A stretch of DNA of 33,202 nt from a bacterium (GTDB lineage: Bacteria; Desulfobacterota; Deferrisomatia; Deferrisomatales; Deferrisomataceae): the NCBI GenBank assembly GCA_027021615.1, contig JALUTY010000123.1, positions 1 to 33,202 of the forward strand, in the 5' to 3' direction. The notes beneath the pieces are model-generated. The model made no database searches. It was not told the DNA's origin and saw nothing but the letters and a program-made list of their open reading frames with translations. Below, one piece after another: positions 1 through 8,738 of the stretch. How positions within the stretch are numbered: the stretch's first letter is position 1; each line of letters begins with the position of its first letter. The translations under genes were made by a program, and so were the position numbers.

Positions 1-2051
1 GGGTGGGGCTCGCCGTCCGCGGGCATCACGCCCCGGGCCGAGGCGCCCGGGCCGGCGTGGCGCCACCACACCTTGGGATCCTGGCCGGTTGCGGCCCTTC
101 CTCCGGCCCGGTGACCGAACCCGTCGGGCAGCACCACGGCCCGGGGGTGGAGCCCCTGGAGCACGCGCACCGGGAACCGGGCGTGGCGGTCCCCCGAGCG
201 CACCACGGCGGTGCTGCCGGTGTGCAGGCCCAGGCGTTTTGCCGCGCCGGCCGCCACATCCACCTCGCCCACGGGCACGATCTCGCGGTTACGGCGGGTG
301 TTGGCGTAGGTGCGCGGAAGCACGTTGGGCGCGGCCACCCGGCCGAGCAGCCCCTCCTCCACGGCGGTCAGGGCCTCCAGCCGCTGTCCCAGGCTCGGCG
401 GCCGGAGGGGGTTGGGGGCCTTGGGTTCCTCGGCCACCCAGATCCCCCGGCGGCTCAGGGCCTGGAAGCTGCCGGGCCCCCAGGACTTGCGGAGCCGCTC
501 GTCGAGCACGGCGGGCACGCTGGCCGGCAGGCCCCGCTCCCCCGCCCGCCGGGCGAGCTCCAGGATCAGGTCCGGGATGCCCCGGGCCTCGCCCAGGGGC
601 CGGGGCCAGGGCTCGAACAGGGCCAGGTGCTCGGTGGCCGGATCCCGGAGTTTGTCGGGCTCCGACGCGGGGCGGGTCACCGGTTGCTGCAGGGCCAGGT
701 AGGGCCGGCCGTCCGGCAGCGCCCCTTCCACCAGGTCCCAGCACTCGTGGGCCGTGGCCAAGGGCAGGACCAGATCCGCCACCGCGGCCGTCTCGGTGAG
801 GTGGGTGTCCATGGCCACCAGGAGCCTCACCCGCTCCGGGTCGGCCAGGGCGCGGGACACCGCGTCCGGGTCCGGACCGTCATAGGCCGGGTTGGCCTCT
901 GCGGCCAGGTACAGGTCCAGGGGGGAGTCGCCGTCCTCCAGGAAGGCCCGCCACCAGACCTCGGGGGTGCGGGTCGGCCGGGCCGGGGTGGAGAAGTAGG
1001 GCCCCCGGGCGGTCTGGATGCCCCCGGATCGGTTTACGTTGCCCACCAGATGGTTCAGGACCGCGGCAGCGGCCGCCTCGGGTGTACCCGGCGGGGCCAC
1101 GGCCACCGAAGGTCGGCGGCCCACGAAGGTCATTGTGAGCCGGCGGAGCTGCTCGGGCGTGATGCCGGTGAGCTCGGCCACCCGGCCGGCGTCGTAGGTC
1201 GCGAGCACCCCGTCCAGGGCCTCGGCCACTGCGGGAGCCGCGGCCTTCAATGCCTTCCGGTCGACTCCGCCCTCGTCCCACAGCAGCTTGGCCATGCCGA
1301 GCGCTACCCGGGCCGCCGCCCCCGGCGGCACCGGCACCCACTCACACACCGACCCGGTCGCGCCCACAGCCTCGGCCAGCAGCACCACCCGCGCCCCCCG
1401 TGCCCGTGCCTCCACCAGACTGCGCACCTCGGGCACCCGGAACCGGCCGTCCATGAGCGGGGCTCCCACCAGGTAGATGGTTTCGGCCCGGCGCAGGTCG
1501 GGGCCGAGCACGGGCGCACCGTAGAGGTCGGCGTCGGACCGGGGCCCGGGCCGGCCGGGCAGGTCCCGGTCCAGCAGTACCTCCGTCCAGCCCAGCGCCT
1601 CCTGGAGGTCGCCCACCAGGAACCGGTCCATGGACAGGTGGAGCACCGACTGTCCTCCCACGGCCTCGGCGACCCGGCCCAGGGCCTCGTCCCAGGACAC
1701 CGGCTCCCACCGGCCCGACCCCCTGGGGCCGATCCGCCGCAGGGGCCTGAGAACCCGCTCCGGATCGTACAGCCGCTCCAGCTCGGCAAAGGCCCGGGCG
1801 CACAGCCCCCCCTCGTTGGTGGGCGAGCCGGGGTTTCCCTCGATCTGCACCACCCGGTCCCCGTCGCGGAACGCGATGAGGGCGCATCGGGCGGGGCACA
1901 TGCCGCACAGCGACGGTTTGGGGTTGCGGAACTTACGCAGGGTTCGGTGGGGGGGCTCGACCGGCCGCAGGCCGGCCCCGGCCGGCAGAGCCGCGCCGGC
2001 CGCGCCGGCAACACCCAGCTTCAGAAACGACCTTCGGTCCCAGCGGTTCAC
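1..2051 (-). CDS. Molybdopterin oxidoreductase catalytic subunit, Tat-exported (3' end outside the window)
   Basis: The frame is open from a GTG at 2051 to the left edge (683 codons, no stop). GAGGAGG lies 5 bases before the GTG. The N-terminus (residues 1-25) carries a twin-arginine signal, RRSFLKLG, followed by an Ala/Gly-rich stretch, so the mature enzyme should be periplasmic. Next comes the [4Fe-4S] cluster motif of the DMSO reductase superfamily: C49-x2-C52-x3-C56-x27-C84, with the typical NPGSPTNEGGLC around the last Cys. The visible C-terminal part (about 560 onward) looks like the molybdopterin-dinucleotide binding barrel, so only a short tail is probably missing. Substrate cannot be read from the sequence; polysulfide, thiosulfate or tetrathionate reductase-like subunits are the nearest type by layout. 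Partner FeS and membrane subunits, if any, would lie downstream beyond base 1. Long plus-strand frames here are shadows. Confidence 0.88.
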   Translation of the reverse strand, partial: MNRWDRRSFLKLGVAGAAGAALPAGAGLRPVEPPHRTLRKFRNPKPSLCGMCPARCALIAFRDGDRVVQIEGNPGSPTNEGGLCARAFAELERLYDPERVLRPLRRIGPRGSGRWEPVSWDEALGRVAEAVGGQSVLHLSMDRFLVGDLQEALGWTEVLLDRDLPGRPGPRSDADLYGAPVLGPDLRRAETIYLVGAPLMDGRFRVPEVRSLVEARARGARVVLLAEAVGATGSVCEWVPVPPGAAARVALGMAKLLWDEGGVDRKALKAAAPAVAEALDGVLATYDAGRVAELTGITPEQLRRLTMTFVGRRPSVAVAPPGTPEAAAAAVLNHLVGNVNRSGGIQTARGPYFSTPARPTRTPEVWWRAFLEDGDSPLDLYLAAEANPAYDGPDPDAVSRALADPERVRLLVAMDTHLTETAAVADLVLPLATAHECWDLVEGALPDGRPYLALQQPVTRPASEPDKLRDPATEHLALFEPWPRPLGEARGIPDLILELARRAGERGLPASVPAVLDERLRKSWGPGSFQALSRRGIWVAEEPKAPNPLRPPSLGQRLEALTAVEEGLLGRVAAPNVLPRTYANTRRNREIVPVGEVDVAAGAAKRLGLHTGSTAVVRSGDRHARFPVRVLQGLHPRAVVLPDGFGHRAGGRAATGQDPKVWWRHAGPGASARGVMPADGEPH

Positions 2052-2101
2052 GGGGCCCTCCTCGGTGGGAAGCATCGCAGGAGATACCAATTGCAACGAA
2101 A

Positions 2102-2137
2102 GTATTACCAGGGCCGTGCCCCGTACCCTGGCAATAC
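2102..2137. repeat. Inverted repeat next to repeat copy A
   Basis: GTATTACCAGGG (2102-2113) and CCCTGGCAATAC (2126-2137) pair over 12 bases with one mismatch around a 12-base loop. The right arm (GGCAATAC) is the same motif that bounds the element at 29437-29700. It lies about 50 bases upstream of the molybdoenzyme start, on the side where its promoter would be expected. Confidence 0.6.
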
Positions 2138-2147
2138 GTTTGAAAGT

Positions 2148-2425
2148 TTTATTAACCCGGCGACCATGGGGGCGCGCAGGTGGCCGCTGGGGCGTGGGGA
2201 CTGCTTCCGGCCGGGCGTGAGTGCGGCATCCGGCTTACGCTGCCTCCGGCACTCAGCCCCATAGGCTGAAACACGGCTGAAATGCGGGCATTTTCGGAGC
2301 CCCCGAGGCCGGAAAAGCACCAAGCGTAGGCTGAGTGCTGGAAGCAGCGACTGTAAGAGCCACGCCCGGCGCTCCAGCAGGCCCCACGCTGCCGAGCGCG
2401 CCTGCTTAGCCGCCGGAGTAATAGT
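2148..2425. repeat. Intergenic repeat element, copy A (MITE-like, about 278 bp)
   Basis: The left end reads TATTAACCCGGCG (from 2149). The right end, CGCCTGCTTAGCCGCCGG followed by AGTAATA (2399-2423), is its imperfect inverted complement. An inner stem pairs 2241-2258 with 2329-2346 (18 positions, one C-A mismatch and one G-T). A module near 2358-2389 (CGGCGCTCCAGCAGGCCCC) is shared with five other intergenic sites in the window. The length matches copy B at 29702-29978 to within a base or two. No credible ORF lies inside. It fills most of the gap between the molybdoenzyme and the GAF kinase gene (2052-2514). Confidence 0.7.
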
Positions 2426-2514
2426 ATCCGGTCGGGTTTGTGGGGTTTGGCACGAGTGCGTAGGGTACGGGCGGCTGGCCGGCCGTGTCAATCGGCTTCG
2501 GCCCGGGCGGGTCT

Positions 2515-4050
2515 TCAGGATTCGAGGGGAAGGAAGAACGAGAACGTGCTGCCGGCGCCCGGCCGGCTGCGCACCCAGATGCGGCCGCCGTGGAGCTCCA
2601 CCAGGTTCTTGGCGATGGTGAGCCCCAGGCCCGAGCCTGCCTCGGTCTTGCGGGTGGGCGGCTCGGCCTGGTGGAACTTCTGGAACACCCGCTCCATGTC
2701 CTCGGCCCGGATCCCCCGGCCCTGGTCCGCCACCTCCACCACCGCTGCGGTGACCGTCGTGCTGCCCGAGACGGGTTCGACCTGGGGGTTCTCCGGGTCC
2801 AGCGGGGCCGTGCGGGTGCGCACCCGGATCACGCCGCGATCGCTGAACTTCACGGCGTTGTCCAGGAGGTTGTAGAGGATCCGGAGCAGGAGGGTGGGAT
2901 CGGCCATCACCGGCGGCACGTCCATGGGCTCGAACCCCAGATCCAGGCCCTTCTCGGCCGCCCGGGGCCGCACCGACCGCACCGCCGACGAGACCAGCTC
3001 GTTCAGGTCCACGGCCTGGCGTTCGGGCTCCAGGCTGCCGGCCTCGATGTCCTTGAGGCAGAAGATGTTCTCCAGAATGGCCTGCAAGTGCTTGCCGTTG
3101 GACTCGATCAGCTGCAGGTCGGTGCGGTGCTCGTCGTCCAGTCGCGGCCCCATCTCCTGGAGGAGCAGCCCGGCGTAGCCGATGATCGCGTTGAGCGGGG
3201 TTTTCAGCTCGTGGTTGATGTTGTTGAGGAACTCGTCCTTGACCCGGTTGGCTTCTTCCAGCCGTAGGTTCTGGACCTGCAGCTCCTCCAGGGCGGCCTG
3301 GAGCTCGCGGGTTCGTTCCTCCACCCGGTCGTGGAGCACCTCGTTCTGGGCCTCCAGTTTCCTGCGGGCTCGGCTGAGCTCCTGGTTGAGCTGCTCCAGG
3401 CGGCGGGTGCGCTCGCGTACCTGCACCTCGAGGCGACGATTGGCCTCGCGTACCCGGTCGAACAGCAGGGCGTGGGACACGGCCACGCCGAGGTGGCTGG
3501 CCAGGATCGCCCAGGCCTTCGCGTTGTGGAGGTCGAGCTCGCCGGCGGCGGGGTGGCTCAGGTTCAGCACGCCTACGCACCGGCCCTGGACCACCAGTGG
3601 GAAGCACGCGAGGGATCCCACCGTCACCCCGTCGGACCGTGGCGCAAACCGAGGGTCCTCGACCGCCCGGTCCAGAAGGGCCGGCTCTCCGGCCGCGGCG
3701 CACCAGCCGGCCACCCCCTCCCCCACGGTGAACATGGCCCGGGGGTATCCTCGGAACCCGTAGTAGGCCGGGGCCCGGTCCAGGCGGGAACCAGCCACGG
3801 CCAGCACCAGCTCCCCCTCGGCGTCGGAAAGGAGCAGCACAGAGGCGTTCTCGGCCTTGGACAGCCGAAACACCAGGGTGAGTGCGTAGGAGATCAGACG
3901 CTCCAGGTCGGCCGAGCGCTCGAACAGGGTCCCCAGGTCTCGGAGCACGGCCAGCTCCTCGATTCGGGCCTCCAGCTCGCGGGTGGTGGACCGCAGGGCC
4001 CGGGCGTAGAGCTCCTGCTTGCGTTCGGCCGATGGGGCAGGGTCGGGCAT
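2515..4050 (-). CDS. Cytosolic GAF-domain sensor histidine kinase
   Basis: 511 residues with no membrane segment or signal peptide, so a soluble sensor. Order: short N-terminal helix, GAF domain (about 40-195), long coiled coil (about 200-272), HisKA dimerisation domain with the phospho-accepting His in NHELKTPLNAIIG (H280), then HATPase_c with N-box LLDNAVKFSD (N398), G1 DQGRGI (D442) and G2 GSGLGL (472-477). All kinase boxes are intact, so it should be active. ATG at 4050 is 19 bases after the HDOD stop, making it the third gene of a minus-strand operon with the HDOD and receiver-kinase genes. The ligand of the GAF domain is unknown, and no dedicated response regulator with a DNA-binding output lies beside it. 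Confidence 0.9.
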   Translation of the reverse strand: MPDPAPSAERKQELYARALRSTTRELEARIEELAVLRDLGTLFERSADLERLISYALTLVFRLSKAENASVLLLSDAEGELVLAVAGSRLDRAPAYYGFRGYPRAMFTVGEGVAGWCAAAGEPALLDRAVEDPRFAPRSDGVTVGSLACFPLVVQGRCVGVLNLSHPAAGELDLHNAKAWAILASHLGVAVSHALLFDRVREANRRLEVQVRERTRRLEQLNQELSRARRKLEAQNEVLHDRVEERTRELQAALEELQVQNLRLEEANRVKDEFLNNINHELKTPLNAIIGYAGLLLQEMGPRLDDEHRTDLQLIESNGKHLQAILENIFCLKDIEAGSLEPERQAVDLNELVSSAVRSVRPRAAEKGLDLGFEPMDVPPVMADPTLLLRILYNLLDNAVKFSDRGVIRVRTRTAPLDPENPQVEPVSGSTTVTAAVVEVADQGRGIRAEDMERVFQKFHQAEPPTRKTEAGSGLGLTIAKNLVELHGGRIWVRSRPGAGSTFSFFLPLES

Positions 4051-4069
4051 GGGTGGATCTCCCGGTGTT

Positions 4070-4864
4070 TCAGACGAGGGCGTCCACGAACGCTTCGGCG
4101 GCGCCCCGCTTCCTTTCCAGGTGGCCAGCCAGGTCCTCCATCAGGGCCCGAGGGACCTCGGTCTCGGTCGGGGTGCCGCCGGCCGCGGCGTTGGCCGCGC
4201 CCAGTAGGGCCTGGGCCTGCCGCAGGTCGGCGCGCAGGGGAGGACCGTGGTGAAACCCCACCAGGGCTGCCGTCGCCGAGGGAAACCCCCAGGCCGACAG
4301 GAGGGTCTCACCGGCCGCGGCATGGTGGTCCCCGAACCGTCCCGCCTCCTCCCCCCGCAGCTCGGGGCCCCCGGTGCGGGCCAGCAGCTCGGCGTACTCC
4401 TCGGGGGTCTGGGCCAAGAACCAGATCTTTCCCAGATCGTGGAGGAGCCCGGCCAGGAACAGGGCGTCGGGGTGGAGCCCGACGTCGCCGAGGCGGCGCC
4501 GCGCCAGGTACCGGCAGCCTTCGGCGGTCAGATATGCGTGAACCCATAGGCCCCGCACCGGCTCGGGGGGGGCATCCCGCCACAGATCCAGCACGCCGGT
4601 GGCCAAGGCCAAGGCCTGCACCGTGACCCCTCCCAGCAGCACCACGGCCTGCTCCAGCCGGTCCACCCGACGGGCGAACCCATAGTAGGCCGAGTTGGCG
4701 AGCTTGAGGACGCGGGAGGTGACCGGGGGATCGTGCTCCAGGGCTTGGACCACGTCCGGCATTCGATAGTCCGGCGAGGCGAGCAAGGCGACGATCCGAG
4801 CTGCCACCGGGGGCAGGGTGGGTAGGGACGAGGGGGGCTCCGCGAGGCGGCGGGCCGTCCCCAT
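4070..4864 (-). CDS. HDOD-domain signalling protein
   Basis: 264 residues, essentially a single HDOD domain (about 14-215), the helical HD-related module common in proteobacterial regulators of motility, c-di-GMP or stress signalling. It keeps an HD pair in GLLHDLGK (H142, D143) and further histidines (DHH 179-181, FHH 204-206). Many HDOD proteins lack these, so catalytic or metal-binding ability is possible but not shown. Its ATG overlaps the TGA of the upstream receiver-kinase gene by one base (TGATG at 4862-4866), indicating translational coupling. The GAF kinase follows after 19 bases. HDOD proteins commonly act as partners of two-component proteins, which fits this context. Confidence 0.88.
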   Translation of the reverse strand: MGTARRLAEPPSSLPTLPPVAARIVALLASPDYRMPDVVQALEHDPPVTSRVLKLANSAYYGFARRVDRLEQAVVLLGGVTVQALALATGVLDLWRDAPPEPVRGLWVHAYLTAEGCRYLARRRLGDVGLHPDALFLAGLLHDLGKIWFLAQTPEEYAELLARTGGPELRGEEAGRFGDHHAAAGETLLSAWGFPSATAALVGFHHGPPLRADLRQAQALLGAANAAAGGTPTETEVPRALMEDLAGHLERKRGAAEAFVDALV

Positions 4865-6072
4865 CAGGCGCAGGCTCCTTTCCGGGCGGGCGGAAAGTGG
4901 AGCCGGAACGTGGTGCCCTCTCCGAGAAGGGTGCGCACCTCCACCCGGCCGCCCAGGTCGTCCACGATCTGTTTCACGATGTAAAGCCCAAGCCCGGTTC
5001 CCTGGCCCTTGGGCTTGGTGGTGAAGAACGGGGTGAACAGCCGGTCCCGGAACTCCGGGGCGATCCCGATGCCAGTGTCGGTGACCGAAACCACGATCCG
5101 CTCCCCCTCCATGGCCACCTTCACCAGTACCTGGGCCTCAGTATGGGGGTCGCGCTCCTGCTTGGCTCGCACGGCCTGGGCCGCGTTCCGCAGCAGATTT
5201 ACCAGGGCGTGCTGCAGATGGTCGGGGCTCGCCTCCAACGGAGGAAGGCCGGGCTGGATCTCCACCACCAGGGAGACGCCGCCCTTGCGGAACTCGTGGT
5301 GGGTGACGAGAGCCGCCTCCTCCACCGCCTCCTTCACCGAGAGGACCACCCGGTCCCCGTCCGAGGGCCGGGCAAACGAGGTCAGACCCGATGCCAGGCG
5401 CTGGAGCCGCGCCGCGTTCCGGTAGATGATCTCCAGGTGCCGGCGCAGGGGGGCGTCCTCAGGGGTCCTGGCCAGCAGGATCTCCACCGACGCCGAGATG
5501 CTGGCCAGGGGGTTGTTTAGCTCGTGGGCGAACCCGGCCGCCATCTCGCCGATCGTGGCCAGCTTGTCCCCGTGGCGCATTCGCTCATGGGTGACCTGGA
5601 GCTCGGTGAGGCTCGACTCCAGCCGGTCCACCAGCCGGCGGGCGTGCTCCCGTAGGTACACCCTCTCGTCCGCAGGCTGGATCCGATCCCGCCGTCCACG
5701 GATATAAGAACGAACCTGGTGGGGGAAGTTCTCGGGAGAGATGGGCTTGGGGATGTAGCCGTCGCACCCGGCGGCCAAGGAGCGCTTCCGATCATGCGCC
5801 ATGGAGTTGACCGTCACGGCCACTACCGGGATGCGATCGAACCCGGGCAGGGCCTTGAGCTTGGTGGCGGTCTCATACCCGTCCATCCCGGGCAGGTTGA
5901 TGTCGAGCAGGATTAGATCGAGGCGCTCCCGCTCCTCCATGGCCCGTCGGACGCCCTCGAAGCCGTCGCGGGCATGGAGCACCTCGTACCCTTGATCCCG
6001 CAGCATCCGTTCCACGAGCCTGTAGTTTGCGGGGTTGTCTTCCACGTACAGGATACGGTGAGCAACGGACAC
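4864..6072 (-). CDS. Receiver-histidine kinase (N-terminal REC, NtrB-like kinase core)
   Basis: I choose GTG at 6072 (402 residues). GGAGAG lies 5 bases upstream, and the receiver domain starts at once with HRILYVEDN; a longer in-frame start at 6192 adds 40 residues that do not look like part of a REC domain. Order: REC (1-125) with acidic pair E11/D12, phospho-acceptor D57 in LILLDINLPGMDG and K109 in GYIPKP; linker coiled coil (about 130-170); HisKA with H183 in GFAHELNNPLASI; HATPase_c with N-box VNLLRNAAQAV, G1 VTDTGIGI and G2 GTGLGL. The protein is cytosolic. A receiver in front of a kinase means it can be switched by phosphoryl input, possibly from the GAF kinase of the same operon. First gene of the operon. 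Confidence 0.9.
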   Translation of the reverse strand: MSVAHRILYVEDNPANYRLVERMLRDQGYEVLHARDGFEGVRRAMEERERLDLILLDINLPGMDGYETATKLKALPGFDRIPVVAVTVNSMAHDRKRSLAAGCDGYIPKPISPENFPHQVRSYIRGRRDRIQPADERVYLREHARRLVDRLESSLTELQVTHERMRHGDKLATIGEMAAGFAHELNNPLASISASVEILLARTPEDAPLRRHLEIIYRNAARLQRLASGLTSFARPSDGDRVVLSVKEAVEEAALVTHHEFRKGGVSLVVEIQPGLPPLEASPDHLQHALVNLLRNAAQAVRAKQERDPHTEAQVLVKVAMEGERIVVSVTDTGIGIAPEFRDRLFTPFFTTKPKGQGTGLGLYIVKQIVDDLGGRVEVRTLLGEGTTFRLHFPPARKGACA

Positions 6073-6081
6073 GTTCTCTCT

Positions 6082-6103
6082 CCGCGGTGACCCCCCGCGG
6101 TGA
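6082..6103 (-). promoter_or_regulatory. Direct repeat in the leader of the signalling operon
   Basis: CCGCGGTGA occurs at 6082-6090 and again at 6095-6103 on the plus strand, 13 bases apart. Because CCGCGG is itself palindromic, the pair can also fold as a hairpin. It lies between the predicted -10 and the SD of the receiver-kinase gene, where an operator or leader structure could act. No regulator is identified. Confidence 0.35.
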
Positions 6104-6116
6104 ACGGAACAGACGC

Positions 6117-6144
6117 ATTGTAACGGCGGCTCAAAGAACTGTAA
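6117..6144 (-). promoter_or_regulatory. Candidate sigma70-type promoter for the signalling operon
   Basis: On the minus strand TTACAG (6144-6139), a 16-base spacer and TACAAT (6122-6117) stand about 45 bases upstream of the GTG at 6072. The -10 is a good match and the -35 moderate. It is the only such pair I see on this strand in the 284-base divergent gap 6073-6356. Confidence 0.45.
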
Positions 6145-6285
6145 AGAAAGAATGCGCCCTACGTGCGGGAGAACGAAAAAAGCCCTGTCCACCGACCGTT
6201 CGTGCGAAGGAACGGCGCTGCGGGTGGGGGCCTCGTGGTTCCGAAACCCCGCAGCATGTTTCGCGTTTTCAAAGAAACTTTACCT

Positions 6286-6314
6286 TTGACTCCGCCCCCG
6301 GCGGCGTGTAGAAG
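6286..6314 (+). promoter_or_regulatory. Candidate sigma70-type promoter for the leuB-like gene
   Basis: TTGACT (6286-6291), a 17-base spacer and TAGAAG (6309-6314) lie about 43 bases before the ATG at 6357. The -35 is strong and the -10 weak. A GC-rich hairpin (CCGTTC 6196-6201 with GAACGG 6210-6215) lies farther upstream. Confidence 0.4.
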
Positions 6315-6356
6315 TACGAACTTTCCCATGACGATCACGGACCAAACGGAGGACAC

Positions 6357-7436
6357 ATGGCACAGCGGAAGTACGACATCGCGGTGATTCCGGGAGACGG
6401 CACGGGACCCGAGGTGGTCGCCCAGGCCCTTCGGGCCCTGGAGGCGTGCGCGAAGCGGTTCGGGTTCGCCTATGAGACCGTCACCTACCCCTTCGGCGGA
6501 GATCACTACTTGAAGACCGGTGAGACACTTCCCGATGGGGCCCTCGACGAGCTGCGGCGGGTCGACGCCATCCTGCTGGGCGCGATCGGCCACCCGGACG
6601 TGAAGCCTGGCATCCTTGAGCAAGGCATCCTGCTCAAGCTCCGGTTTGCCCTGGACCAGTACGTGAACCTGCGGCCCGTGAAGCTCTACCCCGGGGTGTA
6701 CACCCCCATCAAGGACAAGGGGCCCGAGGACATCGACTTTGTGGTGGTCCGGGAGAACACCGAAGGCCTGTACGTGGGGGCGGGGGGGTTCCTGAGGAAG
6801 GGCACCTCCGACGAGGTGGCGATCCAGGAGTCGATCAACACCCGCAAGGGGGTGGAGCGGTGCATCCGGTTCGCGTTCGAGTACTGCCGCCGCCGGAACC
6901 GCCGAAAGAAGCTGACCCTGGTGGGCAAGACCAACGTGCTCACCTACGCTTTCGACCTGTGGGAGCGCACCTTCAACGAGGTGGGGGCCGAGTACCCGGA
7001 CGTGGAACGAGACTACGCTCACGTGGATGCCGCGTGCATGTGGATGGTCAAGAACCCCGAGTGGTTCGACGTGGTAGTGACCGACAATATGTTCGGCGAT
7101 ATCATCACGGATCTGGGCGCCATGGTGCAGGGCGGAATGGGCATTGCGGCCGGAGGGAACATCAGCCCGCAAGGCGTGAGCATGTTCGAGCCCATCGGAG
7201 GGTCTGCGCCCAAGTACACGGGCAAGAACGTGATCAATCCGCTGGCTGCCGTGTGTGCAGCCGCCATGATGCTCGACACCCTGGGCGAGGCCGAGGCCGC
7301 CGGTGCGGTGGAGGAGGCTGTGCAGTGGGTCACCTCCACCAAGCTCGAGAGCCTGGCCGCCGGTCGGATGGGGTACACCACGACCGAGGTGGGCGATCTG
7401 GTGGTGAGGCGGATCCTGGGTGACGGGAACGGATAG
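6357..7436 (+). CDS. leuB: 3-isopropylmalate dehydrogenase family protein
   Basis: 359 residues, the usual length of decarboxylating beta-hydroxyacid dehydrogenases (IPMDH/IDH family). Visible family signatures are the N-terminal nucleotide-fold start [13 protein letters not shown] (9-21), [11 protein letters not shown], the catalytic Lys region GKTNVLT, the metal-binding region [16 protein letters not shown], and the NAD-binding loop [16 protein letters not shown]. It should oxidise and decarboxylate 3-isopropylmalate in leucine synthesis. Related members act on homoisocitrate or tartrate, and leuC/leuD are not adjacent, so the substrate is inferred. The ATG has GGAGG 4 bases upstream. From memory, a leuB followed by asd is typical of Geobacter-type genomes, and here asd follows with one gene between. 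Confidence 0.8.
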   Translation: MAQRKYDIAVIPGDGTGPEVVAQALRALEACAKRFGFAYETVTYPFGGDHYLKTGETLPDGALDELRRVDAILLGAIGHPDVKPGILEQGILLKLRFALDQYVNLRPVKLYPGVYTPIKDKGPEDIDFVVVRENTEGLYVGAGGFLRKGTSDEVAIQESINTRKGVERCIRFAFEYCRRRNRRKKLTLVGKTNVLTYAFDLWERTFNEVGAEYPDVERDYAHVDAACMWMVKNPEWFDVVVTDNMFGDIITDLGAMVQGGMGIAAGGNISPQGVSMFEPIGGSAPKYTGKNVINPLAAVCAAAMMLDTLGEAEAAGAVEEAVQWVTSTKLESLAAGRMGYTTTEVGDLVVRRILGDGNG

Positions 7437-8583
7437 GCCGACGCTCCCCCCCCGCGGTGGGGGTGCGGGGCCGACCCCCATTTGGGCGTGGCTGGCGTTG
7501 GCGGCCACGGCCGTCGTGGCCGCGAGCTGCGCGGCGCCGGACGTACGGCCGAGAGGGTCAGACCCGCCCCTGCGGCGAGTGACGGCACGGGTGGTGCGGC
7601 CGGCCCCGGTGGATCTCTACGATCGCCGTCTGGAGACCCTGGGGGTGGTGGCCTTTGAAGGGCCAGGGGGGCGGGATCTGGCCCAGGACCTGGCCCGGAG
7701 GCTCGCCAGAACCGGGGCGTTCCGGGTGGTGGGGCCGGCCGAGATGGGGGAGCGCCTCATGCGTGCCGGGCTGATCGTCCGTTGGGACGAGTCACCGTCG
7801 GCGCTGCGGTGGGTTTACGAGCGCACCGGCGTGGACGGGGTGGTGGGGGGCCGGGTCGTCGAGTTCCGTGTGGAGGGGTTCGAGGAGGAGAAGCTCACCC
7901 TGGCCCCAGCCCCCACCGGCGAGTTCGGGTTCGTGCGGACCGAGGAGGGGAAGCTGGCCTACCGGGAGAAGCTGGCCTACCGGCCGGTGCCGCTGTTCTG
8001 CCGAACCGACACCGGCACGGTGGGTGCCCAGTACCGCATCTGGGATCTGCGCCGGGGCGAGGTGGTGGCCACCCTCCCCCGGAGGCTCACGACCCAGGTG
8101 CCGTCGTTCTGCTACCGGGGCGACGTGTCGGCCGACCTGATCCACGAGGCCCAGGGCCGGCTGCTCAAGCGGCTGTTCGGCCAATTGAACCGGCAGGTGC
8201 TCGAGTCGCTGGTGCCGGAGCACGAGCGCCGGGACCTGTTCTTCGAGGTGGTGGGCCCGGGGGTGAAGACCTCCCTGGTTCACGCCAACGAGCTGGGGAT
8301 CCTCCACGCGAGCCAGGGCCGCTGGCGCCAGGCCATCGAGACGTGGGAGGAGTGCGTGCGCCTCGCCCCTGACGCGGCGTGGGCCCGGTACAATCTGGGA
8401 GTGGCCCTGGCCGCGGTGGGGCGACGAACCGAGGCCCGCAAGCAGTTCCAGGAGGCCTGGATCCGAAAGCGACGGCCGGTGTACCGCCGGATGGCCCGGG
8501 AGCTGGGGGGGGGCGAGCAGGGGAAGCCGCGGGAGGAAAGGCCCCATCAGGCCCCTGCGGGCTCGGGCAACGGGGAAGGGTAG
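7420..8583 (+). CDS. Probable lipoprotein with C-terminal TPR, function unknown
   Basis: 387 residues from a GTG that overlaps the leuB-like gene by 17 bases; GAGG lies about 10 bases upstream. Residues 21-37 form a hydrophobic segment ending in VVAASC (C37), an imperfect lipobox. The middle part (about 60-250) resembles periplasmic proteins that compute a protein-assembly or CsgG/LpoB-like fold ([24 protein letters not shown]), but I do not recognise the family securely. One TPR unit is visible at about 285-350 ([20 protein letters not shown]). A small in-frame tandem duplication repeats KLAYR near 7951-7983. It is probably an envelope assembly or scaffold protein; the function is not assigned. 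The C-terminus is charged and low in complexity. Confidence 0.7.
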   Translation: MTGTDRPTLPPRGGGAGPTPIWAWLALAATAVVAASCAAPDVRPRGSDPPLRRVTARVVRPAPVDLYDRRLETLGVVAFEGPGGRDLAQDLARRLARTGAFRVVGPAEMGERLMRAGLIVRWDESPSALRWVYERTGVDGVVGGRVVEFRVEGFEEEKLTLAPAPTGEFGFVRTEEGKLAYREKLAYRPVPLFCRTDTGTVGAQYRIWDLRRGEVVATLPRRLTTQVPSFCYRGDVSADLIHEAQGRLLKRLFGQLNRQVLESLVPEHERRDLFFEVVGPGVKTSLVHANELGILHASQGRWRQAIETWEECVRLAPDAAWARYNLGVALAAVGRRTEARKQFQEAWIRKRRPVYRRMARELGGGEQGKPREERPHQAPAGSGNGEG

Positions 8584-8642
8584 CTTTCGTGGGTCCGTGG
8601 CCGTTGCCGGACTGTGATGCTGTGACGCAGGCCTGCTTGCAC

Positions 8643-8703
8643 CGCTAGGAGACAAAAGAGGTTCTCGAGCCTCTTAGCCTCCCAGCTTGCTAGCGTCCTA
8701 GCG
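8643..8703. repeat. Octameric tandem repeat with nested inverted repeats upstream of asd
   Basis: From 8662 to 8701 five consecutive 8-base units each end in AG (the last four are CCTCTTAG, CCTCCCAG, CTTGCTAG and CGTCCTAG). The block also pairs with itself: CGCTAGGA (8643-8650) with TCCTAGCG (8696-8703), and AAGAGG (8656-8661) with CCTCTT (8670-8675). Two of the units recur unchanged before ruvA (12811-12842). Confidence 0.65.
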
Positions 8704-8715
8704 GGCCGAAGGCCC
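8703..8715. other. Short hairpin before asd
   Basis: GGGCC, loop GAA, GGCCC. The same hairpin (GGCC-GAA-GGCC) recurs at 10090-10100 after another CCTAGC, so asd sits between two copies. No T-tract follows, so a terminator role is doubtful. Confidence 0.5.
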
Positions 8716-8738
8716 AACGTTGATCAAGGAGTCAGACC

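Noticed and set aside
3-2264. Plus-strand open frame of 753 codons opposite the molybdoenzyme
   Set aside because: Its product is a low-complexity Gly/Pro/His/Arg-rich chain without any domain. The minus strand encodes a clear Tat signal and [4Fe-4S] motif over the same bases; long antisense frames are common at this G+C.
2105-3703. Minus-strand frame of 532 codons overlapping the GAF kinase
   Set aside because: It is out of frame with the intact kinase, Arg/Gly/Pro-rich, and runs into repeat copy A.
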